A stretch of DNA of 64,000 nucleotides from Megaustenia siamemsis (GCA_032433765.1 JAVIAB010000073.1:68367087-68431086), one strand, 5' to 3'; positions 1 to 11,390 are shown, counted from the first letter of the stretch. Notes: generated from the letters alone by a model not told the origin. Numbers and translations are program-made.

Positions 1-1297
1 ATTTCTTGATCGCGAGTACTATTATCATTGGAGAGAAATACCTGACATGTAATGAGGCATGGACGAGTTTCAATAACTCACTCATCGTGGGATGCCACAA
101 TAACCAAAAGTTGACAAGAAGTCAATCATGGACACCTATGACACTACTACCGTGGAAAACGTCTTCTGGTGACACAATGTGACAATGAAACATGCCCAAG
201 ACCAGGTGAGGACAACTCAACAATGATAAGTCTGTCTGAATAGTTTTCTCATCTAGCTGGACTTGTCAGTCACAGGTGTGTAACAGTGACAGAATGATGA
301 ATTACCTATTTGACAATTTGTTTTCTCAAAGAATAGTTGGCTGAGCTGCATTTGGTCAGCGATTAGTCACAAGGTCCTTACAGCAAGGGAATTAATCCAC
401 AAGTAGAGATCATTTCGTACAATGGTTATTTCGCGTTTGATGTGATCTATAATTTTCGAAGGTTACCAAAAGATAAAAGAAAATGAGTGATTGGTTGTCG
501 TGTGTAAAGAATGATGGCGATTGATTGGCGAAAACAGTTGCCATTAATTATGGCACAGAAATGTATTATAGCGCCTTCAAGTATGGCATTGTACAGCTCT
601 GTGTCTTGATCTTTTGTCGATTCTTTTATATCAAGAGATTAGAAGTCTTTTCCTCGAACAAGACATTAGTTGATTGATCTGTCTGTGTAATAATCTTCAC
701 AATTTCCTGTCACGAAAGCTGTATTTTCATGTCGACAGTTGACATGTAAAGGTAAGAGACGATAATAACGCTATATTTTATTGTGGTTTTAATTTGTTGT
801 TAGGTCAGCCATGTGTGACAGCGATCAGGGGACTTTCAATTGAGGATTCAGTGTGTTCATCTTCGCTGCAAATGTCTCCTTCTACTTTTACAAGCGATGG
901 ATATTGGGATGAAAGCCTCAACAACTGGCAAATAGAAAGGTATCAACAGTTGAAATTTAACCGGATATGAAAGCCCAGTTAAATGCAGATTTTCGAAGTG
1001 CGAACCAGATTTTTTTTTTTCCTGGCTGGAAAAAAAAATGTAATTCGTCTTTTCGTACAGTGGCGTATACAGAGTTTTTAATGGAGTGGGCAAAATGTAG
1101 AAAATACGTCATGGTCTTCACAAGATAAAACATATGCCACTCTTCAGGTAAAAGAAAAGGAAGCTGGTGAAGCTGGTCGATAATCATCTGACGACTGAAG
1201 CTTTATTTGATCCGCTCGGGAGTAGCTGCTTTTTGTCGCTGGGTTACAGCTGCCTCAACATTTGTGCCTTCCAGCTCGATCTTGACCACGTTAGCAC
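1..1297. other. No recognisable gene (upstream DNA)
   Basis: AT-rich single-copy-looking sequence. Short open frames exist on the minus strand around 857-1187 but show no domain, no codon pattern and no similarity to anything I recognise. A short T/A tract lies at 1011-1038. Confidence 0.5.
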
Positions 1298-1301
1298 GTC
1301 A

Positions 1302-1591
1302 TTCACCACATCATTCACCACATCTTTCACCACATCATTCACCACATCATTCACCACATCTTTCACCACATCATTCACCACATCATTCACCACATCATTC
1401 ACCACATCTTTCACCACATCATTCACCACATCTTTCACCACATCATTCACCACATCATTCACCACATCTTTCACCACATCATTCACCACATCTTTCACCA
1501 CACCTTTCACCACATCTTTCACCACATCTTTCACCACATATTTCACCACATAATTCACCACATCTTTCACCACATCTTTCACCACATCTTT
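1302..1591. repeat. 12-bp minisatellite
   Basis: About 24 head-to-tail copies of a 12-bp unit alternating between cattcaccacat and ctttcaccacat. Because 12 is divisible by 3, all frames stay open and give Ser-Phe-Thr-Thr or His-Ser-Pro repeats. These are artefacts of the repeat, not proteins. Confidence 0.95.
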
Positions 1592-1740
1592 CCCTATTTT
1601 GGATAACTGGACTGGTTAACTGGTTTCTGAGTCTCCAATTTGAGATAGATCTCGGTCTTGCTCAGCTTTGATTCACTGATCCTGATGTAATTGGTAATCT
1701 GTGAATCGTTCACGGCATCTATGCATCAGCATTTGTGTGT

Positions 1741-1797
1741 TGTGAGAACAGTGAAGAAAAAAGTGAAAAAAGTAAAAAGTGAAGAAAAATTAAATGT
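1741..1797. repeat. A-rich simple sequence (gtgaaaaa-type), left flank
   Basis: Degenerate gtgaaraaa simple sequence. The same kind of sequence resumes at 2541-2700, on the other side of the R1a retroelement fragment, so the element appears to have landed inside this simple-sequence tract. Confidence 0.6.
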
Positions 1798-1799
1798 AA

Positions 1800-2518
1800 T
1801 CACCATCACCATGTGCCATACCGGTCGGGGTGGACGATTATGTCCTTCCACAATCTTGTACCCACAGTGCATCGTATCAATTATGTTGTTGATCGTTTTC
1901 CATGCCACGACACCAAGCTATCTAGTATTTTCTCTCTTTGTCGTCCGCGATCTTTCTGTCCTTTTATTTTGCCAGTTGTAACCAAGTTTTCCTACTTCCC
2001 TCTACTCATGATATGCCCGAAAAATGTTGATGGTTTCTTTCTGATGTTTTTTAGTAACTCCTTTTTAATGTTGGCATCTTTGAGCATTTCCTCATTGGTC
2101 TTTTTAGCTATCCGGGGAACTTTCAACATTCTTCTGAGAAATCCCATCTTCGTGGCCTCTAATCGTTTTTTTCATTTGTTTGTCTACTGTCCATGATTCG
2201 CTTCCATAGGTCAGAATTGGTTCTATATAGCACCGATGAACTCTCTTTCTCACTTCTATTGACATAAATTTGTTGCACAAGATATTTTTCATTTTCTGAG
2301 ATTTTATTTTATTTTGGCCTGAGCCATTCTGCTTTTTATTTCTGTGGTGCATCTTCCATCTGATGTTATTATTGTGCCCAAGTATTTGACGCGTTGCACT
2401 TGTTTCAGATTTGTCCTGTTTATTTTTATGCTGCATGATGGTGATGATTGTTTCTTTGATATGACCATTACTTCTGTTTTCTTACTATTCAGACCGAGAT
2501 CCTTCGTGTTGCTTTCTT
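1800..2518 (-). mobile_element. Non-LTR retrotransposon R1a, 5'-truncated 3' fragment
   Basis: The minus strand encodes the end of a reverse-transcriptase polyprotein in broken frames. It covers a region after the YADD motif (NSKKTEVMVISKKQSS), the YLGTIITSDGRCTTEIKSR block and the ILTYGSESWTVDKQMK block. The 3' end abuts ATC-type sequence at about 1800. Comparison with the longer copy at 5286-6803 places the truncation near 2518. Stops and frameshifts make it a dead copy. RTE-like assignment is from family knowledge (conserved C-terminal blocks, short tail). Confidence 0.8.
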
Positions 2519-2540
2519 CTGCAGACAAGTAATAAATAAC

Positions 2541-2735
2541 AAGTGAAAAAGTGAACACTGAAGAAAAGTGAAAAAGTGAAAATTGAAGAAAAGTGAAAAT
2601 TGAAAAAAGTAAAAAAAAAAAATTAAAAAAAAAAGTGAAAACGTGAAAAAGTGAAGAAAAGTGAAAAAGTTAAAAGTAAAGAAAATGTAAAAAGTGAAGA
2701 ACTAAATGAAACTTGTGCTGCTTGTGTACAGTGAC
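2541..2735. repeat. A-rich simple sequence (gtgaaaaagtgaagaaaa-type), right flank
   Basis: Degenerate A-rich repeat with strong purine bias on the + strand, matching 1741-1797. No coding content. Confidence 0.7.
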
Positions 2736-3049
2736 ATAAGGCAATGTAGTTGCATTTGAACCAGTGAAATATAGGAATAAGAAATAGCACACAAGAAAAG
2801 AATAAACACTGCAATGCATTTTTCTACAAATGTTTAATCGGTCACATAGTGAACCAAACAACCTGATCGCTCGTCTGATTTTGGGCGGTTTAGGTCCCGT
2901 TGGCACAGTTTTAAAAATTGGCACTTGACTCACTGAGTTATGGAAGATAGTAGAATCGATGACAAGTTCTGGCTCCGTCCCTTCAATGTCACGTGACTTT
3001 GTACGGTGAAGTGTAAAACTTCGCTCCCATTAGGATATTGTATGTTATG
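2736..3049. other. No recognisable feature
   Basis: Unremarkable AT-rich sequence. Open frames here are short and unsupported. Confidence 0.4.
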
Positions 3050-3245
3050 TCTTCTTCTTTTTACTTTCTCACTGCTACCGAAAAGGTGTCGTGGTTATAT
3101 CATTTGTTGTTCTTGAGCTGCTCGAACTGTCTGAATTAGTGATTTTTCTTTATTGTTACATGTCTCTGTCACTACATCTGTCCATCTTCTTATGGGTCAT
3201 CCTCTTGGTCTTTTTCCATGTATTCTCGAGAAGAACGCCCTTGAT
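3050..3245 (-). mobile_element. Non-LTR retrotransposon N2, 3' terminal fragment
   Basis: On the minus strand this matches the end of the N2 copy at 13200-13390 over roughly 190 bp: the 'agggcgtt.ttctcgaga' start, the arginine-rich stretch ending in a Trp/Met-Asp-Arg block, and the following 'agtgacagagacatgtaaca'. It is the extreme C-terminus and 3' end of a reverse-transcriptase ORF, with frameshifts. Confidence 0.65.
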
Positions 3246-3795
3246 GGTATGTTATATGACATCTACATTCATATTATGTGATTTATATTTTATTTATTTG
3301 TGACATACAGGACACAGGAACAACAGGTTAAGGTGACTATAACTAAAACAAAACTATCTTGACGACACATGGTACCATTGCTGGTGTATGTCGAGGGGTT
3401 CATGATAGAACTAGAGGGATAAAGGCCGCTTGGTCAAAGCAGTCGCCACGATGTGTGGGACTCGGGATTTTTATTTCAAAACTGACTGGAACATTTTAGG
3501 AAAATGGGGGAAAAAAGCGACCATTGTATGTGTGTGCGGGTGTTTTTTTTTCTGTTTCTTCCCCCCCCCCCCTTTTTTTTTACCCATGTGCTACGTCGAG
3601 GGTCATGGCCGATACGTTACGAACATTCCAGTGTCAGGACTACAACACATGGATCGTTATGTTTGCGTGCTCAATAATGGGTTACTGTCACAACCCCATT
3701 TGCGCTTTAGTAGCTATGTCACTGAATTACGAGTGAAGATGGAAGATGTGCTAAATCCAAACATAACAGCGAACAAAGAATTGCACCGTTTGTGA
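3246..3795. other. No recognisable gene
   Basis: A 121-codon open frame at 3430-3795 (+) runs through C and T homopolymers at 3565-3590. It lacks any domain, splice context or homologue I recognise. I see no other feature. Confidence 0.4.
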
Positions 3796-4040
3796 ATTTA
3801 CGCACTTGAACATGGGAAAAAATATAACGATGAATTGCACCATTACCGAACTTACGCATTTATCCTGGGAAAATATAACGTTTAATTGCACCAGTAATGA
3901 ATTGACATATTTATCTCGGAAAATATAACGTTTAATTGCACCAGTAATTAATTTACATATTTATCCCGGGAAAATATAACGTTTAATTGCACCAGTAATT
4001 AATTTACGCATTTTATCCTGGAAAAATATAACACTGAATT
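3796..4040. repeat. Tandem repeat, about 62 bp, four copies
   Basis: Four diverged copies of a unit containing 'aaaatataacgtttaattg' followed by 'caccagtaat.aatt.ac' and 'atttatcc.ggg'. Non-coding. Confidence 0.8.
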
Positions 4041-4224
4041 GCCGGACATGAAATGCATCCCCTGTGCTGCCACCCGCGACAGAACATCATTACAGTTCAT
4101 AACTTACACAAATCAACGGGCATGTGTAATGGACACGGCGTGTGAAAAGCATCTCTAAGGGACGTGTTCAGTAATAAGAAAGATTGGGAAAGTGTGGCAG
4201 AAGCTCCAGAAAAAAAAAATTGCT

Positions 4225-4745
4225 TCAAATCTTCTTCTTCTACCTTTCAGCTCCCTGGGGAGCGTAGATCTTCAACAAACACTTTCCAAAGCCGTTCTAT
4301 TTCTTCATATTCTTTTAAGATCATTCACTGTCTTCCCCATTATCTTTATCTCTGCTTCCATCTGTCTTCTCCAAGAATATTTTGGTCTTCATCTTTGTCT
4401 TTTTCCTTGGGGATTCCAAAAGAGGGCCTGCTGTGTATTACTCTCGGTTGTCTTCCGTATTTTGTTCGACCCAGCGCCGTCGTCTTCACTTATCTCTTTA
4501 TCCACTTGTATTTGAGTGGTACCTTTCCATAATTCTATGTTAGTCATTTGGTCCTGCCATTTCCATCCTTTTATTCTGCGTTTATGCATCCATTAATGAA
4601 GGTCGGTATCTTCATGGTTGTCATTTTTTTGTTCTCCGTGTTTCACAGCCATATAATAGGACTGACATTGCTCCAATTTCATGGACAGCTAAATGAAGTC
4701 AAAAGTAGAAGAAATTGTACGCGCGACTTCCTTTCATTCTAGTGA
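4225..4745 (-). mobile_element. Non-LTR retrotransposon N3, 3' fragment
   Basis: The minus strand reads through QQALFWNPQGKRQR, then a Trp-Arg-Arg block and a terminal KVFVEDLRSP. This is the typical C-terminal tail of an AP-endonuclease-type reverse-transcriptase polyprotein. The open frame 4389-4589 continues in a second frame after a shift. Another piece of this 3' end lies on the + strand near 63370-63470. Confidence 0.7.
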
Positions 4746-5285
4746 TTGGGGCAATCTTTGCGTTTGTTCTACATGTGCTACAATCTTCCATGAGGCGATT
4801 CATTCCGACATAAATCTGGCATGACCACTCAGGTTCCGATCAAGCAGTGTCTGGCAGTTACTTCTGATAGCTGAGGATGGGAAAAGATTACATAAAACTG
4901 TATATTATAGCTTTACAAAGAGGACAACAGAAAATAACTAAACGTTACGGATAACAAGTCTTCATTAGTAGCCACATTTCTACATTTTTAAAAAATTCGT
5001 CCACTAATTCGGCTATTGACTCATAAATGTCTTGTCCTGGGTGAGTTAGCATCATTCAAATGCCTTGAGGTTATTTATCCAACAGTGCATCTTTTTTTTT
5101 TAAACGTAAAGTTTAGCCGAACCCTATCGTCCCCTTGCATAAAGACAACTTGCAGCAACCCTAGTTTTCACTTTTATAAAATATCTATCTCGGGATTATT
5201 AAAATCCTAATTTTATCGCTGAAATATATATATATATACAGTATATATATATTCATGACCTAAGCAACTATACACCCACTCCCTC
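4746..5285. other. No recognisable gene; short AT microsatellite
   Basis: AT-rich sequence with a (TA)n tract at 5226-5250 directly before the retroelement tail that follows. Confidence 0.5.
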
Positions 5286-6803
5286 CCCTCATCATCATCA
5301 TCATCATCATGTGCCATACCGGTTGGCGTAGGTGATCATGTTCCTCCACAATCTTCTATCTACAGTGCATCGTATCAGTTCTGTTGTTGACTGTTTTCCA
5401 TGCCATGACACCAAGCTATCCAGTATTTTCTCTCTTTGTTGTCCGCGATCTCTCTTTCCTTTCATTTTGCCAGTTGTAACCAAGTATTCCAACTTTCCTC
5501 TTCTCATGATGTGCCCGAAAAATGTTGATTGCTTCTTTCTGATGTTTTTTAAAAGAGCTCCCTTTTTGTGCTGGCCTCTTTGAGAACTTCCTCATTGGTC
5601 TTTTTCGCTGTCTAGGGAACTTTCAACATTCTTCTGAGAAATCCCATCTCTGTGTCCTCTAATCGTCTTTTCATTTGTTTGTCTACTGTCCATGATTCGC
5701 GTCCATAGGTCAGAATTGGTTCTATATAGCACCGATGAATTCTCTTTATCATTTCTATTGACATAGACTTGTTGCATAAGATATTTTTCATTTTCTGAAA
5801 TGCTATTTTGGCCTGAGCTATTCTGCTTTTTATTTCTGTGGTGCATCTCCCATCTGATGTTATTATTGTGCCCAAGTATTTGAAACGTTGCACTTGTTTC
5901 AGATTTGTCTCGTTTATTTTTATGCTGCATGCTGGTGATGATTGTTTCTTCGATATAACCATTACTTCTGTTTTCTTACTATTCAGACTGAGACATTTCT
6001 TGTTGCTTTCTTTTACTATTATGTCTATCATTTCTTGTAGTTCATTCTCTGTCTCTGCTATTAAGACTGTGTCATCCGCATATCGCAAATTATTTATGTT
6101 GTGACCGTTGACTTCAATTCCTTTTTAGTCTACTATTGATCTCATAATATGTTCGCTGTAAAATGAAAACAAATCCGGCGACAGAACACAGCCTTGTTTG
6201 ACTCCTTGTTTTATATGTTGGAATTGTCATGTTTGGTTGCTAATTCGTATAGCTGATGTTTGTTGCCAGTACATGCTTTTTTATGATTCGCAGATCCTTG
6301 CCATCAATGTTTAATTTCTCCAGCATATTGATTATTTCCACGTGCTTTACTTTGTCAAATGCTTTCGTGTAGTCTATAAAGCACATATATAGATCTTTCT
6401 TTACCTCTATAGATCTTTCTATCAAATGTTCTTAAGATGTATATAGCATTATTGGTGCCCTTTCCTTCCACAAATCCACATTGTTCCTCACTTATTTCTG
6501 GTTTTATTTTGTTCCTTACGCGTCTCATGATTATTCTTAGTAATATGTTAGCCATTTGGCTCATGAGACTAATAGTGCGATGGTCTTCACAATCAGTGGC
6601 TCCTGACTTCTTCGGTATGGCTACAAAGATAGATTTTAGTAGATCTTCGGGTATGTGTCCAGTGTTATATATGTCAATGAGTAATTTTGTTATGACTTGT
6701 ACTCCCAGCTCTCCTAATGCATTTATCTCTTCGATTGTTATATTGTCAGGACCTGGAGCTTTGCCTCTTTTCATGTGTTGAAGAACTCTCCTCAGCAACC
6801 GTT
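5286..6803 (-). mobile_element. Non-LTR retrotransposon R1a, 1.5-kb 5'-truncated copy
   Basis: Read on the minus strand, the copy contains most of a reverse transcriptase and its C-terminal region. KRGKAPGPDNITIEEIN and IPEDLLKSIFVAIPKKSG lie at 6355-6798, followed by MCFIDYTKAFDKVKH (6240-6425). The catalytic MRYADDTVLIAE block and the YLGTIITSDGRC block fall at 5612-6088, and GKLEYLVTTGKMKGKRDRG at 5307-5507. The 3' end carries a (ATC)n tail (5289-5311 on the + strand), a hallmark of RTE-type elements. Endonuclease sequence is missing and at least four frame breaks separate the pieces, so it is not functional. The YADD core is intact. Confidence 0.9.
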
Positions 6804-7070
6804 TTTAAATTAACAAATTATTGCAAAGGCGCAGAGAAGGGTAACCAACCTTCCCTTCCATCGCTACGCCTCTGTCTCCAAAACATTGTCAAAATGATCC
6901 TTGATGCGGGAAATCGACTATGTGGTCTGGATCAGTGCGGGTGAAAAGCGTTAGGGGATGCTAATAATGCAACAACACGATGTCCTTGGAAGACCAGAGA
7001 AATGTGGGAGGGACAGACAGACGTCAGTTTTCATGCCTGGCTGCTCGTTGGCGTGGTAAAGCATGACAGA
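6804..7070. other. Intergenic DNA upstream of unc-4
   Basis: Single-copy-looking DNA, less AT-rich than its surroundings. No ORF or RNA gene recognised. It could hold proximal regulatory sequence for the homeobox gene. Confidence 0.35.
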
Positions 7071-7171
7071 GTGGGCGGGGCGATCAAACACCAGCGATCA
7101 ATGTGGCAATGTCTGATTGGCTGAGCTCAACGACGACAATGATCGTAGTAACTAGGGACGCTTAATATATG
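7071..7171 (+). promoter_or_regulatory. Candidate core promoter of unc-4
   Basis: Three classical elements lie in the right order and spacing upstream of exon 1. They are a GC box gtgggcgggg (7071-7080), an inverted CCAAT box gattggct (7115-7122) and a TATA-like ttaatatatg (7162-7171). A start site near 7195-7205 would leave a 5' leader of about 620 nt before the ATG at 7822. Each motif alone is common; the combination is suggestive only. Confidence 0.4.
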
Positions 7172-7821
7172 GGACTGATTGTTCTCATTTCATCAAATTA
7201 GCTAGGAGCATCAATTTACACACCATCTGCATTTGCTAATTCAATAGGAAAATTAAGTACAAACTGTTCAGTAGGGGAAAAAAACCAAATAACAGCCATC
7301 GTAGCCTGCATATTCCGTGAAGGTAGTTTTCGTTTCTATTTAGTCATTGGATTGAATTGATTATAAAATTATTACCATGAAAGAAATGCAACAGAACGCA
7401 TTTTCGTCACTTTACTAACTAATTTTAATTTATTTTCGCTTTTTTTCATTCATGATACAATTACACTTTCTTGTGTCCAAATTAAAGAATTACAGACGAC
7501 AGACACTGAGATCTAAAAATAAAAAATAACTAATAAATTGAAATATAAGAAAAATAAAGATAAATAAAGGTAAACATAGAATTTGGTTTTGCTTTCAACT
7601 ATGTAGTTAATTATTACATCTTTTGAGATGTGCCATGGCGTTTTGACGTATTTGGTCTGTAATGTTTGAACAACTGTTTTTCTTTTGAACCTTTTTGTGT
7701 GCGTGCAATTTTCCGGATCTCAGAGGAGCCATGAAAACATGAGTGACCTTGACCTGTAAGATTTGATTCAATTTGAACAAATTGCATTTTATGTGAGGAA
7801 TTTTTCAGGCAGTTCTTTCAG
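7172..7821 (+). other. Probable 5' leader / upstream region of unc-4
   Basis: AT-rich, repeat-free sequence, possibly the 5' untranslated region. It contains a short upstream ATG frame near 7731 (Met-Lys-Thr-stop). Two pyrimidine-AG stretches just before the ATG (AG at 7807-7808 and 7820-7821) look like 3' splice sites. An unseen upstream non-coding exon could therefore splice in directly before the start codon. Confidence 0.4.
7744..7755 (+). promoter_or_regulatory. Tandem TGACCT half-sites (nuclear-receptor-type)
   Basis: The 12-mer TGACCTTGACCT is a direct repeat of two nuclear receptor half-sites with no spacer. It contains TGACCTTGA, the reverse complement of the ERR/SF-1-type extended site TCAAGGTCA. 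It lies 67 bp before the unc-4 ATG. Whether it is bound is unknown. Confidence 0.3.
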
Positions 7822-8224
7822 ATGAGCCTCCAAGACATGAGGCTACTGGCAGCAGCCTATCCTGGAGCGTTTGCAGCTGTATCTTCCCTGGCATCAGTGG
7901 GCTACAGGCATACCTACAGTATGCCCATATCGCCGTACTTGTTCCCAGCGCCCATCGACCAGTTGGCGGCGCTTGACTGCTCCAGTAGACATCGTCATCG
8001 CATTCTTCACGAGGAGTCGTCAGGAAGAACACCCTTGTCTCCATCCGTGAGAGCACCAGGAATAACTCCAGGGATTGCCCACGACAGCAACTCAAGAAAA
8101 TGTTTCATGGGAGACAATAACGCCATGAAACGATCGCCTCCAGCGCCCACCTCTGATTTAAATCCTTTCTCATTTCTCAACTCTCCGGAGCAAGAAACCA
8201 TCACAGAATCTCTGGAATCATCAG
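7822..8224 (+). CDS. unc-4: unc-4/Uncx homeobox protein, exon 1 (N-terminus)
   Basis: This exon encodes residues 1-134 and the first base of codon 135 of a homeodomain transcription factor acting in the nucleus. The start ATG gives MSLQDMRLLAAAYPGAF, with aromatic and proline-rich sequence (GYRHTYSMPISPYLFP) like the N-terminus of Uncx proteins. The rest is Ser/Pro-rich and probably disordered (DLNPFSFLNSPEQE near residues 113-126). The exon ends at a strong donor tcag|gtacgt. Its phase-1 end joins exon 2 to read [18 protein letters not shown], closely paralleling the SGD.DKE.....KRRRTRTNF run of vertebrate Uncx, which supports the joint. The ATG context is weak (C at -3), and a pyrimidine-AG directly precedes it, so a further upstream exon cannot be excluded. 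Family role: paired-like Q50 repressor in neuronal identity (C. elegans UNC-4) and in vertebrate sclerotome and neurons. Confidence 0.88.
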
Positions 8225-8230
8225 GTACGT
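8225..8230 (+). other. 5' splice site, unc-4 intron 1
   Basis: Donor tcag|gtacgt. Intron 1 runs 8225-27525 (19.3 kb) and interrupts codon 135 after its first base. Confidence 0.85.
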
Positions 8231-8402
8231 AATGATAAGAAAATAAATAAAATGTAGATGGCATGAGTTCTGGCTAATTAATGTCTTCCCTTCGCTGTCC
8301 GTTAAAGATATGTGTGTTTAATTAAATGTTTACACTCAGTGTCGTGTGTGCTCTGAAAATCATGTATTAAAATCGTCGTTTGTACAATGATACATATCTG
8401 TC

Positions 8403-8573
8403 TAAAGTAGACATTTGTATTCTTCTAATTACTCATACAATATTGTAGACATTTGTATTCTTCTAATTACTCATACAGTATTGTAGACATTTGTATTTTT
8501 CTAATTACTCGTACAGTATTGTAGACATTTGTATTCTTCTAATTACTCGTACAGTATTGTAGACATTTTAATT
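8403..8573. repeat. 38-bp tandem repeat, about 4.3 copies
   Basis: The unit starts gtagacatttgtattcttct and ends at acagtatt, with few mismatches. It lies in intron 1, close to the larger 40-bp array. Confidence 0.95.
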
Positions 8574-8617
8574 CTGAAACCCCACCGACATACTAATTCA
8601 AGCATCTATAATACTGA

Positions 8618-10374
8618 AATTACCTCTACACAGTAATGTAAACATTTAAAGTATTGAAATTACCTGAACGCATAAATGTAAACATTTAAAATGTTAAAAT
8701 GACCTCCACACAGTAATGTAAGCATTTAAAGTATTGAAATTACCTGAACGCATAAATGTAAACATTTAAAATGTTAAAATGACCTCCACACAGTAATGTA
8801 AACATTTAAAATGTTAAAATGACCTCCACACAGTAATGTAAACATTTAAATGTTAAAATGACCTCCACACAGTAATGTAAACATTTAAAGTGTTAAAATG
8901 ACCTCCACACAGTAATGTAAACATTTAAAATGTTAAAATTACCTCCACACAGTAATGTAAACATTTAAAATGTTAAAATTACCTCAACGCATCAATGTAA
9001 ACATTTAAAATGTTAAAATTACCTCCACACAGTAATGTAAACATTTAAAATGTTAAAATTACCTCCACACAGTAATGTAAACATTTAAAATGTTAAAATG
9101 ACCTCCACACAGTAATGTAAACATTTACAATGTTAAAATGACCTCCACACAGTAATGTAAACATTTAAAATGTTAAAATGACCTCCACACAGTAATGTAA
9201 ACATTTACAATGTTAAAATGACCTCCACACAGTAATGTAAACATTTAAAATGTTAAAATGACCTCCACACAGTAATGTAAACATGTTAAATGTTAAAATT
9301 ACCTCCACACAGTAATGTAAACATTTAAAATGTTAAAATTACCTCCACACAGTAATGTAAACATTTACAATGTTAAAATTACCTCCACACAGTAATGTAA
9401 ACATTTACAATGTTAAAATTACCTCCACACAGTAATGTAAACATTTACAATGTTAAAATGACCTCCACACAGTAATGTAAACATTTACAATGTTAAAATG
9501 ACCTCCACACAGTAATGTAAACATTTAAAATGTTAAAATTACCTCCACACTGTAATGTAAACATTTACAATGTTAAAATTACTTCCACACAGTAATGTAA
9601 ACATTTACAATGTTAAAATTACCTCCACACAGTAATGTGAACATTTACAATGTTAAAATTACCTCCACACAGTAATGTGAACATTTACAATGTTAAAATG
9701 ACCTCCACACAGTAATGTAAACATTTAAAATGTTAAAATGACCTCCACACAGTAATGTAAACATTTAAAATGTTAAAATGACCTCCACACAGTAATGTAA
9801 ACATTTAAAATGTTAAAATTACCTCCACACAGTAATGTAAACATTTACAATGTTAAAATGACCTCCACACAGTAATGTAAACATTTAAAATGTTAAAATT
9901 ACCTCCACACAGTAATGTAAACTTTTAAAATGTTAAAATTACCTCCACACAGTAATGTAAACATTTACAATGTTAAAATTACCTCCACCCAGTAATGTAA
10001 ACATTTAAAATGTTAAAATTACCTCCACACAGTAATGTAAACATTTAAAATGTTAAAATTACCTCCACACAGTAATGTAAACATTTACAATGTTAAAATT
10101 ACCTCCACACAGTAATGTAAACATTTACAATGTTAAAATTACCTCCACACAGTAATGTGAACATTTACAATTTAAAATTACCTCCACACAGTAATGTAAA
10201 CATTTACAATGTTAAAATTACCTCCACACAGTAATGTAAACATTTACAATGTTAAAATTACCTCCACACAGTAATGTAAACATTTACAATGTTAAAATTA
10301 CCTCCACACAGTAATGTAAACATTTACAATGTTAAAATTACCTCCACACAGTAATGTAAACATTTACAATGTTA
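8618..10374. repeat. 40-bp minisatellite in unc-4 intron 1, about 44 copies
   Basis: The unit reads acctccacacagtaatgtaa followed by acatttaaaatgttaaaatt, repeated with near-perfect 40-bp phasing for about 1.75 kb. Main variants are g/t at the last base and aaa/aca in the second half. Almost every unit carries GTAAACA, the canonical forkhead-factor core (RYMAAYA), and a short inverted repeat acattt-aaaatgt. No spacers or coding potential. The first units (8590-8880) are the most diverged, as expected for the edge of an array. Confidence 0.97.
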
Positions 10375-10378
10375 CAGT

Positions 10379-10741
10379 TCTCAGTACAAGAATGTAGACA
10401 TTCATAATATTTAAATTGCATCCATTTATTTATGTAGGCATTTATAAAACATGAAATAGTAATATTGCTTGTGTTGCAGAATGTTTGGATGTAGTTGTCC
10501 AGAGTCTAGTGTGTTTAGCCCATTCTTAAAACTAATATTTTGCAGAGAACGCTTCAGTTTGTGAGACCATACACAAAACGTTATATTATCTAGTTCATGT
10601 GGATATCGACGTGTGAACGATATTTCAATTTAGTAGTTAATGTTTGTTAAATAACAGAGTTGTTAATCAAACTTCTATATAGTAGTTAATGTTTGTTAAA
10701 TAACAGAGTTGTTAATACAACTTCTATATCTGAGACGCCTT
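10379..10741. other. Intronic DNA with a 49-bp direct duplication
   Basis: Single-copy-looking sequence except for tagtagttaatgtttgttaa plus about 20 following bases, present at 10632 and again at 10681. The rest shows nothing recognisable. Confidence 0.6.
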
Positions 10742-11345
10742 CTATGTCACAAGCCTTGAAAAGTTGTGGAAATCAAAACTCATCAGCACAAACACAAAAC
10801 TTAGGCTATTCAAATCAAATGTACTATTAACCCTTACGTATGCGTGTGAAAGCTGGAAAACAACAAGACATATACATGTAGAAACAAAGTTGAACGCATT
10901 CGAAAATAAATGTCTAAGGAAAATACTTGGTATAGCGTGGATCGAATTCAAAACAAATGAAGAAATTAGAGAAATCGCCAATCAACCACTAATATCTTCA
11001 GTAATAAAGAAAAGACGATGGTCATATGTTGGACATGTGATGAGAAGAGATAATACCGAATAGCAAAGCAAGCCCTCATGTGGGAAACAACAGGTAAGAT
11101 GAAAAGAGGCCGACCCAGAGAGACACTGAGAAGAAAATTGATGAGAGAGGCAATAGCAGCAGGAATCGGCTCTCTTAATGAGATAGAGCAGCTTGCACAG
11201 AACAGAGACAAATGGCGAGATTTGATAAAAGATCTTTAGAAGGATTGAAAACTGCTAGAATAAAAATTTAGATAAGAGAGGGAGTATCTTGGTCTACGCC
11301 CTATGGGCCGGCTACGGCTCGAAAGGTCAATAGATAGGTATATAT
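10742..11345 (+). mobile_element. Non-LTR retrotransposon N1, 3' fragment
   Basis: Encodes the C-terminal region after the reverse transcriptase: LWKSKLISTNTKLRLFKSNV, LTYACESW, FENKCLRKILGI, then KRRWSYVGHVMRRDN (10764-11063). After a frameshift near 11060 it continues to a GKMKRGRPRETLRRKLMREA-type tail ending at about 11240. The 3' UTR (cgccctatgggccggctacg) ends in aatagataggtat, a GATA-type tail. The same terminus occurs inverted at 23535-23610, so this defines the family's 3' end. 5'-truncated and frameshifted. Confidence 0.85.
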
Positions 11346-11390
11346 CTGAGAGTTTCCGAGGATCAATATTTACCACAAAAGTTGGGGGAG

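Noticed and set aside
1167..1671. Three overlapping frames of Ser-Phe-Thr-Thr, His-Ser-Pro and Val-Val-Lys-Asp repeats
   Set aside because: Product of the 12-bp minisatellite; open in several frames on both strands, which is what repeat DNA gives.
3430..3795. 121-codon plus-strand gene
   Set aside because: Runs through C and T homopolymers with low-complexity Cys/Phe sequence; no supporting signal.
8618..10374. CRISPR-like array
   Set aside because: Units are contiguous with no unique spacers, and the locus is eukaryotic (introns, homeobox, LINEs).
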